Assembly: GCF_020529025.1 (NCBI RefSeq) | Contig: NZ_JACNMM010000010.1 | Span: forward strand, 1 to 64,000 | Direction: 5' to 3' | DNA: 64,000 bases | Origin: Oceaniglobus trochenteri | Lineage (GTDB): Bacteria > Pseudomonadota > Alphaproteobacteria > Rhodobacterales > Rhodobacteraceae | Shown here: positions 42,732 through 51,107 of the stretch, piece after piece | How positions within the stretch are numbered: position 1 is the first letter of the stretch | Layout of the letters: the number at the start of each line of letters is the position of its first letter | The notes under the pieces: model-generated | Databases searched by the model: none | Seen by the model: only the letters and a program-made list of their open reading frames with translations | Told to the model about the DNA's origin: nothing | Program-made: the position numbers and the translations under genes

Positions 42732-44874
42732 GCGCAGCGGCCCGGCAATCCTCGAGGTGAAAGACCTCAACGTCTATTACGGCCAGTCCCACGCGTTGCA
42801 GGGGGTGAACCTGACCCTTGGGGGCGGTGTGCTGTCGGTGGTGGGGCGCAACGGCATGGGCAAGACGACGCTCTGCAAGGCGATCATGGGTCTGGTGCCC
42901 ACCGCCTCGGGCGGCATTTCCCTTGGCGGTCAATCGCTTGCGGGGCTTTCCTCGGCCGAGATCGCGCGCCTTGGCATCGGCTATGTGCCCCAGGGGCGGC
43001 GGCTGTGGAAATCGCTGACCGTGGATGAACACCTGAAGCTTGTGGCAACGAAAGGCGGCGCCTGGACGCCCGAGCGTATCTATTCCGTCTTCCCGCGCCT
43101 GGCCGAACGCAAAACCAACGGCGGCGCGCAACTCTCTGGTGGTGAACAACAAATGTTGGCCATCGGGCGCGCGCTTCTGCTGAATCCGCGCCTGTTGGTG
43201 ATGGACGAACCGACCGAGGGTCTGGCCCCCGTCATCGTCAACCAGGTGGCCGATATGCTGATCCGGCTGGGGCAGGAGGGTGACATCGACGTTCTGGTGA
43301 TCGAACAGAACATCGGCGTGGCCTGTTCCGTGGCCGACCGCGTGGCGATCATGGTGAACGGCAAGATCAACCGCGTGATGGACGCCGGATTGCTGGCCAG
43401 CGACCGCGACCTGCAACAGGCGCTTCTGGGGGTCGGGCGCCATGCCCACGACGAAACCCCCGACGATGCCGACACCCGCCCTGTGCAGGGCACAGCCCCG
43501 CGCGGCCCGGCCAAGATTTACCTGTCGAACCCGAAAACCCCGACCCGCTGGAGCGCGCCGGTGCCGGTTCACCTTCTCGAACAATCCGCCCGCACCACAA
43601 GCGAGGTTGCAGCCGGCCCATCCCAGAGCGCGCCAAAGGTCGAACCGCGCGCCGGGGTCGTCTATGTCTGCGGCACGCTGGATACCAAGGGCGACGAGCT
43701 GCGGTTCATGCGCGACATCCTCAAGGGTGCGGGCTTGCGGGTGGCCATGGTGGACCTGTCCACCAGCGGAAAACCCTCGGGCGCCGAGGTGCCGCCTGCC
43801 GTGGTGGCCGGGTTCCATCCGCGCGGATCGTCGGGCGTTTTCACCGGCGACAGGGGCAGCGCCGTGGCGGGCATGACCCTGGCGTTCGAGCGGTGGATGA
43901 AAACCCGCAACGACGTGGCGGGCCTTCTGGCGGCGGGCGGATCGGGCGGCACGGCCCTCGTGGCACCGGCCTTTCGCGTCCCGCCCGTGGGGGTGCCCAA
44001 GGTGATCGTCAGCACCGTGGCCAGCGGCAACACCGAACAATACGTCGGCCCCGCCGATATCATGATGATGCATTCCGTGGCCGATGTGCAGGGCCTGAAC
44101 TCGATCACGCGCGAGGTGCTGGGCAATGCCGCCCATGCCGTCGCAGGCATAGCCAAGGCCCGCCAGAACGCCCAGCCCGCACCGGGCAAACCCGCCATCG
44201 GGCTGACCATGTTCGGCGTCACGACCCCCTGTGTGCGCCAGGTGGTGGCCCAGCTTGACGCCGACTATGACTGCCTTGTGTTCCACGCCACGGGAACCGG
44301 CGGTCGCAGCATGGAAAAACTGCTTTCTTCCGGCATGTTGCAGGGCGTTCTTGACCTCACCACCACTGAGGTTTGCGACATGGTGGCGGGCGGCGTTTTC
44401 GCCTCGGACACGACAAGGTTCGATGCGGCCATCAATTCGCGTCTGCCCTTCATCGGCGCCTGCGGGGCGCTGGACATGGTGAACTTCAACGCCCCCGACA
44501 CGGTGCCGGAAAAATACCGTGGCCGGCTTCTCTATGAACACAATCCGCAAATCACCCTGATGCGGACTTCGGTTGAAGAAAACGTCGCAATGGCCCGTTT
44601 CATCGGGGAAAAACTGAATCGGATGAATGGCGTGGTGCGGTTCTTCCTGCCCGAAGGGGGCGTTTCGGCGCTGGATGCCAAGGGTCAGCCCTTCTGGGAC
44701 CCGGCAGCCGACAAGGCCCTGTTCGACACGCTGGACCAGGTCGTGACCCAGACCGCCAACCGCCAGCTTGTCCGCGTGCCCCACAACATCAACGATCCCG
44801 AATTCGCAGCGCTGGTGGTCAAGACCTTCCGGTCGTTCCACGCGCAGCCGACCAAATCCGCCAAAGGAGCCTGA
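42724..44874 (+). CDS. Fusion: LivF-like ABC ATPase + UPF0261/Tm-1-like domain
   Basis: A 716-residue fusion in one uninterrupted frame. Residues 1-240 are a LivF-type ATPase (Walker [10 protein letters not shown] at 41-49, signature [15 protein letters not shown] near 137, Walker [22 protein letters not shown]). A ~70-residue Pro/Ala/Thr-rich linker follows. Residues ~310-700 are a UPF0261 (Tm-1-like) domain ([79 protein letters not shown]). UPF0261 resembles the N-terminal half of the tomato antiviral protein Tm-1. Its bacterial role is unknown; nucleotide binding has been proposed. The next gene matches the other Tm-1 half. Confidence 0.87.
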   Translation: MTERSGPAILEVKDLNVYYGQSHALQGVNLTLGGGVLSVVGRNGMGKTTLCKAIMGLVPTASGGISLGGQSLAGLSSAEIARLGIGYVPQGRRLWKSLTVDEHLKLVATKGGAWTPERIYSVFPRLAERKTNGGAQLSGGEQQMLAIGRALLLNPRLLVMDEPTEGLAPVIVNQVADMLIRLGQEGDIDVLVIEQNIGVACSVADRVAIMVNGKINRVMDAGLLASDRDLQQALLGVGRHAHDETPDDADTRPVQGTAPRGPAKIYLSNPKTPTRWSAPVPVHLLEQSARTTSEVAAGPSQSAPKVEPRAGVVYVCGTLDTKGDELRFMRDILKGAGLRVAMVDLSTSGKPSGAEVPPAVVAGFHPRGSSGVFTGDRGSAVAGMTLAFERWMKTRNDVAGLLAAGGSGGTALVAPAFRVPPVGVPKVIVSTVASGNTEQYVGPADIMMMHSVADVQGLNSITREVLGNAAHAVAGIAKARQNAQPAPGKPAIGLTMFGVTTPCVRQVVAQLDADYDCLVFHATGTGGRSMEKLLSSGMLQGVLDLTTTEVCDMVAGGVFASDTTRFDAAINSRLPFIGACGALDMVNFNAPDTVPEKYRGRLLYEHNPQITLMRTSVEENVAMARFIGEKLNRMNGVVRFFLPEGGVSALDAKGQPFWDPAADKALFDTLDQVVTQTANRQLVRVPHNINDPEFAALVVKTFRSFHAQPTKSAKGA

Positions 44875-44875
44875 G

Positions 44876-45700
44876 ATGATCGACCGCGACACCCTGATGC
44901 AGAAGTTTCGCGCGATGCGCGACGCGGGCGAACCCATCGTCGGCGGCGGCGCGGGCACCGGACTTTCTGCCAAATGCGAAGAGGCGGGCGGGATCGACCT
45001 GATCGTGATCTACAACTCGGGCCGCTACCGCATGGCCGGGCGCGGATCGCTGGCCGGACTGATGCCTTATGGCGACGCGAACGGTGTGGTGATGGAAATG
45101 GCGGGCGAGGTTCTGCCGGTGGTGAAACACACGCCGGTTCTGGCCGGGGTCTGCGCCTCGGACCCGTTTCGCCAGATGAACCGGTTTCTGGACCAGGTGA
45201 AGGCCGAGGGGTTTTCCGGCGTTCAGAACTTCCCCACCGTGGGGCTGATCGACGGCACCTTCCGCGCCAACCTGGAAGAAACCGGCATGTCCTATTCCCT
45301 TGAGGTCGACATGATCCGCATGGCCCATGAAAAGAGCCTGCTGACCACGCCTTATGTCTTCTGCGAAGATGACGCACGCGCGATGGCCGGGGCGGGCGCC
45401 GACATTATCGTCGTGCATCTTGGGCTTACGACCGGTGGTTCCATCGGTGCGGAAACCGGCGTGTCGCTGGAGGAGGCCCCGGCGCTGACCGACGCCTGGG
45501 CCAAGGCGGCGCTTGAGGTGAACTCCGATGTCATCGTTCTGGTCCATGGCGGCCCGGTGGCGATGCCCGAAGATGCCGAATACGTCCTGAAGAACACCAA
45601 GCATTGCCACGGGTTTTACGGCGCCTCGTCGATGGAACGTCTTCCAACCGAGATCGCGCTGACCGAACAGACCCGTAAATTCAAGAAAATCAGCCGCTAA
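44876..45700 (+). CDS. Phosphoenolpyruvate-hydrolase-like TIM-barrel protein (Tm-1 C-terminal type)
   Basis: 274 residues from ATG 44876, one base after the fusion-gene stop and behind AAAGGAG. The sequence ([105 protein letters not shown]) matches the PEP_hydrolase-like/IGPS-like TIM-barrel family related to PEP mutase/isocitrate-lyase-type enzymes. The same domain forms the C-terminal half of Tm-1. Its substrate in bacteria is not established; C-C or C-P lyase or retro-aldol chemistry on a ring-opened intermediate is possible. Confidence 0.85.
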   Translation: MIDRDTLMQKFRAMRDAGEPIVGGGAGTGLSAKCEEAGGIDLIVIYNSGRYRMAGRGSLAGLMPYGDANGVVMEMAGEVLPVVKHTPVLAGVCASDPFRQMNRFLDQVKAEGFSGVQNFPTVGLIDGTFRANLEETGMSYSLEVDMIRMAHEKSLLTTPYVFCEDDARAMAGAGADIIVVHLGLTTGGSIGAETGVSLEEAPALTDAWAKAALEVNSDVIVLVHGGPVAMPEDAEYVLKNTKHCHGFYGASSMERLPTEIALTEQTRKFKKISR

Positions 45701-45733
45701 GGCACCGAAGTTCACCCAAAGGGAGGGTATATC

Positions 45734-48700
45734 ATGACCGGACAAGTGATAGGACAGTTGATCCTGTGGCTGATCATGGCGGTGATCGTCATTTTCATCC
45801 TCTACTGGGTGATGAACTGGCTCTACCGGCGTTCGACCAAGGAAATCGCCTTTGTGCGCACGGGTTTCCTGGGTGAAAAGGTGGTGATTGACGGAGGCGC
45901 CTTCGTCTGGCCGATCATCCATGACATCACGCCGGTCAACATGAACTCGCTTGACCTGAACGTGACGCGCGAGCGTGAGAAGGCGCTGATCACGAAGGAC
46001 CGGATGCGCGTTGATATCGAAGCGTCGTTCTACATCCGCGTCAAGCAGACGAAAGAGGCGGTGACGCTTGCCGCCTCAACCCTGGGCCGCCGCACCCTGG
46101 AGCCTGAGCGGATTCACCAGCTTCTGTCGGGCAAGTTCGTTTCGGCCATGCGCTCGGTCGCGTCGGAAATGACCATGGAAGAGCTGCACGAGCAGCGCGG
46201 CGAATATGTGCGCCGCGTTCTGGATTATGCACAGGAAGGGTTGGACAAGAACGGGCTGGAGCTGGAAAGCGTCGCCATTCTGGATATCGACCAGACCGAC
46301 ATCGAGTATTTCAACCCCTCCAACCGGTTTGACGCCGAGGGCCTGACCAGCGTGATCGAGGCGATCGAAGGGCGGCGCAAGCTGCGCAACGACATCGAAC
46401 AGGATACGATGATCCAGATCCGCGCCCGCAACCTTGAGGCCGAGCGGCAAAGCCTTGAGATTGAACGCGATTCCGAGTCGGCCCGCCTGGACCAGGAGCG
46501 CGAGATCGAATTCCGCCGCGCCCGCCAGCGCGCCGAACTGGCCCGCGAACGCGGCGAGCGCGAGAAGGAAGGCGAAGAGGCGACCCTTATCAGCCGCGAG
46601 GCCATCGAACGCGCCCGCATCGCCAACGAGGAACAGATCGCCGCCGCCCGCATCGCCAGCGAACGCACCATCCGCCAGCAGGAAATCGAACGCCAGCGGG
46701 TGATCGACGAGGCCGAGATTTCGACCCGCGAAGTGGTGGAAAAGGCGCGCATCATGCAGGAGCGCACCCTGACCGAGGCGCGCATTTCCAACACCCGCGA
46801 CACCGACGCCGCCGAGATTTCGGCCCGCGAAGCCATCGAAAAGGCGCGGATCGCACAGGAAAAGGCGCTGACCGAGGCGCGGATCGAAAAAGACCTCACG
46901 ACCCAGAGCCGCGAGATCGAACGCAAGCGCACCATAGACGAGGCCGACATTTCCGCCCGCGAGGTGATCGAGAAAGCCCGCATCGCCCAGGAGCGCGAGA
47001 TCACCGAGGCGCGGATCGCATTCGAACGTAACACCCGCGAGAAGGAGATTGAGCGTAACCTGGCCATCGAAGAGGCCGAGATCGCCAGCCGCGAGGCCAG
47101 CGAGAAGCTGCGCATCGCCCAGGAGCGCACGGTGAGCGCCGAGCGGATTTCCAGCGATCAGGAGACCCGCAAGCTGGAGATTGCCCGCAGGAAAGCCCTG
47201 GAAGAGGCTGAAATCGCAAGCGAACAGGCGATCGAGGCCGCCCGGATCGCCCGCGAAAAGATGCTGGCCGCCGAGAGGATCGAAAGCCAGCAGGCCACCC
47301 GCGCGAAAGAGATCGAACAGCGCAAGGTTCTGGACCAGGCCGAAATCGCCGCCAGCGAGGAAACCAGCAAGGAGCGGATCGCCCAGGAAGAGCGCATTCG
47401 CAGCCTGGAGATTGCCCGCAACCAGGCCATCGACGAGGCCGAGATCGCCAGCCGAGAGGCGGTGGAAAAGGCCCGCATCGCCACCGAGGCCCGCACCCAG
47501 GTGGAGCGGATCGAGAACGAGGAGCGCACCAAGGAGCGTGACCTGGCCCGCGAACAGGCCATCGCCTTTGCCGACACCGCGAAACAGGAGGCCGTGGAGG
47601 CCAAGCGGATCGCCAAGGAGAAGAAGCTGGCCGCCGAACGCATCGCCTATGAGCAGGACATGCGCGAACGCGAAATCGCCCGCAACCGCGCCGTGGACGT
47701 GGCCGCAAGCAGCGCCGCCGAGGCCGTGAACGCCGCCAAGATCACCGAGGCCGCGCGCACCCGTGCCGCCGAGATCGCCCGCGACGCCGAGATCCGCAGC
47801 CGCGAGATCGAGAAGCAGGAGGCCATCGAGGCGGCCGAGATCTCCAGCCGCCGGTTGATCGAAGGGCAGCGGATCGAGAAGGAGGCCGAAACCACGGTCG
47901 AGAAGATCGCCCGCGACCGCAAGATCCGCGATCTGGAGATCGAGCGCAACAGGGCGCTGGACGCCGCCCAGATCGCCGCCGACGAAGCCATCGAAGCCGC
48001 CCGCGTGGCCAAGGCCAAGACGGTGGACGCCGAAAAGATCGTGGCCGAGCAGGAGCTGGACTCCAAGCGGCTTGAGCGTCGCAAGGTGCTGGAGCAGTTG
48101 GAGATTGCCCGCGTACAGGCCCTTAACGAGGCCGAGATCGCCAGCCAGGAGGAGATCGAACGCGCCCGGATCGCATCGGAACGTGGGCTGGACGACGCGC
48201 GCATCGGCCACCAGACCGAACGCCGCCGCCTGGAGATCGGCCGCGAGAGAGCCGTGGAAGAGGCGAACATGGAAAAGGCCATCGCGCTGTACCAGAAGTC
48301 GCTTGACCAGTCCGCCGCCGCCATCGAGGCCGAGAACGCCCGTGCCCGCGCCGTCGAGGCGGCCGAGAAGGTCAAGACCGTCGGCGAAACCGAAGAGGCA
48401 TCGCGCCGCAAGGTCGTGGGTGTGACGGCGGCCCAGCTTGAGGCCGAGAAGACCCGCATCAAGGCCGAGGCCGACAAGATCCGCACCGCGGTCGAGGCCG
48501 AGGCCCAGAAGCTGATCAACGAGGCCGAGAACGTGCTGACCGACGGCGCGCGCACCAGCCTGTTCAAGCGCAAGATGCTGGAGCATGTGGAAGGCATCGT
48601 TTCGGCCAGCGTGAAGCCGCTGGAGAAGATCAACGACATCCGCATCATGCAACTGGGCGGCAGCGGCACCCAGGGGCTGAACTGGGCCGACGGGGCGCCG

Positions 48701-48940
48701 GGCGGCGGCGGTGGCGGGGGCGGCAGCAGCCCCACCGACGAGGTGATGAACAGCGCCCTGCGCTATCGCGTGCAGGCGCCCATGGTCGACAGCCTGCTGT
48801 CCGACATCGGGCTGGACGGCAGCAACATCGCCAAGTCCGACATCTTCCGCAACGCCAGCGACATGACCCGCGCGGCCGGCGAAATCGCCCGCAGCAGGGC
48901 GGCGCAGAAGCCCAGCGACAAGCCGACGGAGAAATCGTAA
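45734..48940 (+). CDS. Giant SPFH/flotillin-like membrane protein with hendecad coiled-coil repeats
   Basis: 1068 residues. A single N-terminal membrane segment (about 8-30, LILWLIMAVIVIFILYWVMNWL) precedes an SPFH/band-7 domain (~33-225, including AFVRTGFLGEKVVIDGGAFVWP and RVDIEASFYIRVKQTKEAV). From ~230 to 930 the protein is a Glu/Arg/Ala/Ile coiled coil. Within 317-850 the segment EIExxxxIDEAEIASxE recurs at multiples of 11 residues, mostly 44. The tail has a Gly9-like run near 990 and a final helical region. Flotillins are normally 400-700 residues and scaffold membrane microdomains. Here, inside a catabolic-transport operon, a scaffold for the importer and Mo hydroxylase is inferred. 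It ends one base before the next gene. Confidence 0.88.
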   Translation: MTGQVIGQLILWLIMAVIVIFILYWVMNWLYRRSTKEIAFVRTGFLGEKVVIDGGAFVWPIIHDITPVNMNSLDLNVTREREKALITKDRMRVDIEASFYIRVKQTKEAVTLAASTLGRRTLEPERIHQLLSGKFVSAMRSVASEMTMEELHEQRGEYVRRVLDYAQEGLDKNGLELESVAILDIDQTDIEYFNPSNRFDAEGLTSVIEAIEGRRKLRNDIEQDTMIQIRARNLEAERQSLEIERDSESARLDQEREIEFRRARQRAELARERGEREKEGEEATLISREAIERARIANEEQIAAARIASERTIRQQEIERQRVIDEAEISTREVVEKARIMQERTLTEARISNTRDTDAAEISAREAIEKARIAQEKALTEARIEKDLTTQSREIERKRTIDEADISAREVIEKARIAQEREITEARIAFERNTREKEIERNLAIEEAEIASREASEKLRIAQERTVSAERISSDQETRKLEIARRKALEEAEIASEQAIEAARIAREKMLAAERIESQQATRAKEIEQRKVLDQAEIAASEETSKERIAQEERIRSLEIARNQAIDEAEIASREAVEKARIATEARTQVERIENEERTKERDLAREQAIAFADTAKQEAVEAKRIAKEKKLAAERIAYEQDMREREIARNRAVDVAASSAAEAVNAAKITEAARTRAAEIARDAEIRSREIEKQEAIEAAEISSRRLIEGQRIEKEAETTVEKIARDRKIRDLEIERNRALDAAQIAADEAIEAARVAKAKTVDAEKIVAEQELDSKRLERRKVLEQLEIARVQALNEAEIASQEEIERARIASERGLDDARIGHQTERRRLEIGRERAVEEANMEKAIALYQKSLDQSAAAIEAENARARAVEAAEKVKTVGETEEASRRKVVGVTAAQLEAEKTRIKAEADKIRTAVEAEAQKLINEAENVLTDGARTSLFKRKMLEHVEGIVSASVKPLEKINDIRIMQLGGSGTQGLNWADGAPGGGGGGGGSSPTDEVMNSALRYRVQAPMVDSLLSDIGLDGSNIAKSDIFRNASDMTRAAGEIARSRAAQKPSDKPTEKS
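46682..48281 (+). repeat. Tandem ~132-bp coding repeats (44-residue, four-hendecad units)
   Basis: Repeat anchors (EIER/EIAR-type) fall at residues 317, 394, 438, 482, 526, 559, 603, 647, 691, 735, 779, 790 and 834. All spacings are multiples of 11 (77, 44, 44, 44, 33, 44, 44, 44, 44, 44, 11, 44). DNA copies are diverged, so expansion is old or under selection. Confidence 0.85.
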
Positions 48941-49378
48941 ATGGCGCGTGTGTTCATCAGCTCGGTCATTCCTGCCGAACCTGCCAAGGTCTGGGAAAGG
49001 GTGCGCGATTTCAACGCCTTGCCCAAGTGGCACCCGCGCATCCGCGACAGCCGGATCGAAGACGCGCTGCCCTCGGACAAGATCGGCTGCATCCGCAACT
49101 TCCACCTTCAGAACGGCGACATGATCCGGGAAAAGCTTGTCGGGCTAAGCGATTACGACCTGTTCTTCACCTATACCATGCTTGAGGGGCCAATGCCCCT
49201 GTGGGATTACATGGCCACCTTCCGCCTGACCCCGATCACCGACACCAACCGCACCTTTGCGGAATGGTCGGCCGAGTTCGAATGCGACCCGAAGGATGCC
49301 GGCGATCTGGTGAACGGCATCGGCAGCAACGTGTTTCAGGGCGGTTTCGACGCGCTGAAGCGGCACTTCGGGGGCTAG
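48941..49378 (+). CDS. SRPBCC (START/polyketide-cyclase fold) protein 1
   Basis: 145 residues beginning directly after the SPFH stop. SRPBCC features: an N-terminal strand plus VIPAEPAKVWERVRDFNALPKWHPRIRDSRIED, central beta strands, and a C-terminal helix (LVNGIGSNVFQGGFDALKRHFGG). This family has a deep hydrophobic pocket. It is 30-35 percent identical by eye to the next gene, indicating tandem duplication. In CO-dehydrogenase clusters an SRPBCC protein (CoxG) accompanies the enzyme and is linked to membrane attachment, so a similar docking or ligand-carrying role is plausible. Confidence 0.85.
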   Translation: MARVFISSVIPAEPAKVWERVRDFNALPKWHPRIRDSRIEDALPSDKIGCIRNFHLQNGDMIREKLVGLSDYDLFFTYTMLEGPMPLWDYMATFRLTPITDTNRTFAEWSAEFECDPKDAGDLVNGIGSNVFQGGFDALKRHFGG

Positions 49379-49381
49379 GCC

Positions 49382-49828
49382 ATGGTCAGCGTGATCCGCA
49401 GCACCGTGATGCCCGCGCCGATCGAGGCGGTCTGGGAGGTGCTGCGCGATTTCAACGGGCATGATCAATGGCACCCCGCCGTCGCCAGCAGCGCCATTGA
49501 ACGGGGCCGCGACGCCGACAGGGTGGGCTGCGTGCGCCGCTTCAAGCTGGAGGACGGCAGCGAGTTGCGCGAACAGCTTCTCACGCTCAGCGATGCGGAG
49601 ACGGCGTTCAGCTATTGCCTGCTCGACACTCCGATTCCGCTTTTGAACTACGTCGCCCATGTGCGGCTGATCCCGGTGACGGACGGCGATCACACCTTCT
49701 GGGATTGGCGCTGTCGGTTCGACACCCCGAAGGGGCGCGAGGATGAACTGGCCACCATGGTGGGCGACAACATCTATCAGGCCGGGATCGATGCGATCCG
49801 GGTGCATATGGGATTGGAGGGCGCATGA
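49382..49828 (+). CDS. SRPBCC (START/polyketide-cyclase fold) protein 2
   Basis: 148 residues, 3 bases after its paralogue. It opens VSVIRSTVMPAPIEAVWEVLRDFNGHDQWHPAVASSAIERG and ends in the helix TMVGDNIYQAGIDAIRVHMGLEG, paralleling the preceding gene segment by segment. Two copies could form a heterodimer or bind substrate and product. It overlaps the FAD-subunit gene by 4 bases, tying the pair to the Mo hydroxylase. Confidence 0.85.
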   Translation: MVSVIRSTVMPAPIEAVWEVLRDFNGHDQWHPAVASSAIERGRDADRVGCVRRFKLEDGSELREQLLTLSDAETAFSYCLLDTPIPLLNYVAHVRLIPVTDGDHTFWDWRCRFDTPKGREDELATMVGDNIYQAGIDAIRVHMGLEGA

Positions 49829-50625
49829 CGCTGGCGGTTGAAACCTATCCGACCCTGCGCGAAGCGGCGCAGGCGCTGGGTGATCGGGCGCGGTATCTGG
49901 GCGGCGGCACCTTGCTGATGCGGGCCGTGAACTATGGCGACCAAAGCTTTGATCGCATTGTCAGAAGTCGTGAGGTTGACCGGACGGTGCGATCCGAAGG
50001 GCAGGGCATCCGCATCGGCGCCGGGGCCACCATGGCCGATGTCCTGGCCAGCCGCGACCTGATCGCGCTGCATTCGGTGGCCCGCATCGTCGGCGGCCCG
50101 GCGGTGCGCAACATGGCCACGGTGGGCGGCAACCTCTTCGCCGCGTCCCCTTATGGCGATTTCGCCACGGCGCTTCTGGCGCTGGATGCCACGGTGCAGA
50201 TGGCCGACGGGCAGAACCTGCCGATGGAAAGCTTCCTGTCGGGCCGTGCGCGGATGCGCGGCATTGTCGCCTCGGTCACGGTGCCAAGGGTGGGTGAGGG
50301 CGAATTCCGCTTTGCCAAGGTCAGCCGGATCAAACCCAAGGGCGTTTCGATGATGTCGCTTGCCGCCGTCCTGCCGGGGGTCGGGTCGGGAAGGCTGGGC
50401 GATGTGCGTATCGCCTTCGGCACCATGGGGCCGACACCGCTGCGCGCCAAGGCGGCTGAACAGGCGCTGCGCGGCCGGGGGCTGACCGACGCCGAAATCG
50501 AACCGGCACTGAAGGTCTGCTGTGACGGGTTGCAACCCGCCGACGATGAACTGGCCACCGAATGGTACCGCCGCGAGGTGGCGCCGGTTCACCTGAAACG
50601 CCTGCTGCTGGGGGGGCGCCGCTGA
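49825..50625 (+). CDS. Molybdenum hydroxylase FAD-binding medium subunit (CoxM-like)
   Basis: 266 residues. FAD-binding signatures of the xanthine dehydrogenase/CO dehydrogenase family are RARYLGGGTLLMRAVNYGD (pyrophosphate loop) and RIVGGPAVRNMATVGGNLFAASPYGDFATALLALDA. The C-terminal domain follows (LRAKAAEQALRGRGLTDAEIEPALKVCCDG). It passes electrons from the 2Fe-2S subunit to an acceptor. The stop overlaps the next start (TGATG). Confidence 0.92.
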   Translation: MTLAVETYPTLREAAQALGDRARYLGGGTLLMRAVNYGDQSFDRIVRSREVDRTVRSEGQGIRIGAGATMADVLASRDLIALHSVARIVGGPAVRNMATVGGNLFAASPYGDFATALLALDATVQMADGQNLPMESFLSGRARMRGIVASVTVPRVGEGEFRFAKVSRIKPKGVSMMSLAAVLPGVGSGRLGDVRIAFGTMGPTPLRAKAAEQALRGRGLTDAEIEPALKVCCDGLQPADDELATEWYRREVAPVHLKRLLLGGRR

Positions 50626-51107
50626 TGGCTCGCACACCGCTGACATTCACGCTGAACGACGCCGAAACCGGGGTTTTCGTGGTTCCGGGATCGAACCTTC
50701 TTGATGTGCTGCGCCGGGGTGCCGGTGATCTGACACCCAAGCAGGGCTGCGCCCAGGGCACCTGCGGCAGTTGCACGGTTCTGATCGACGGGGTGCCGCA
50801 CCTGTCCTGTCTGACCCTGGCCGAGACCGTCGAGGGCAGGCGTATTGACACCACCGGCGGCCTTGCGGGCGGGCCGGACCTGCACCCGCTGCAACAGGCC
50901 GTCATGGAGGGTTTCGCGGCACAATGCGGGTTCTGCACGGCTGGCATGCTGATGGCGGCCAAGGCCCTGCTGGACCGCACGCCAAACCCCACCCGCGACG
51001 AGGTGATCGAGGCGATCAGCGGCAATCTCTGCCGTTGCACCGGCTATGAACCCATCGTCGATGCCATCCTGACGGCAAGCGCACGGATGCAAGGACGCAC
51101 AGCATGA
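50625..51107 (+). CDS. Molybdenum hydroxylase 2Fe-2S small subunit (CoxS-like)
   Basis: 160 residues from ATG 50625. Both clusters are intact: plant-ferredoxin-type Cys42, 47, 50 and 62 (QGCAQGTCGSC, LSCLTL), and the C-terminal helical cluster Cys101, 104, 136 and 138 (AAQCGFCTAGM, GNLCRCTGYEPIVDAI). It relays electrons from the Mo site to FAD. A longer reading from 50562 would overlap the FAD subunit and is rejected. It overlaps the large-subunit gene by 4 bases. Confidence 0.93.
   Translation: MARTPLTFTLNDAETGVFVVPGSNLLDVLRRGAGDLTPKQGCAQGTCGSCTVLIDGVPHLSCLTLAETVEGRRIDTTGGLAGGPDLHPLQQAVMEGFAAQCGFCTAGMLMAAKALLDRTPNPTRDEVIEAISGNLCRCTGYEPIVDAILTASARMQGRTA

Noticed and set aside
46076-49105. 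A ~1000-codon minus-strand frame antisense to the SPFH gene
   Set aside because: GAG/CGC/ATC/GCC repeat codons of the hendecad region give stop-free reverse reading. The product is low-complexity Leu/Gly/Asp sequence and the sense gene is clearly real.
49382-49828. Whether the tandem SRPBCC genes are toxin-antitoxin-like
   Set aside because: Both are full SRPBCC-fold proteins similar to each other and sit next to a CO-dehydrogenase-like set; no toxin motif is seen.
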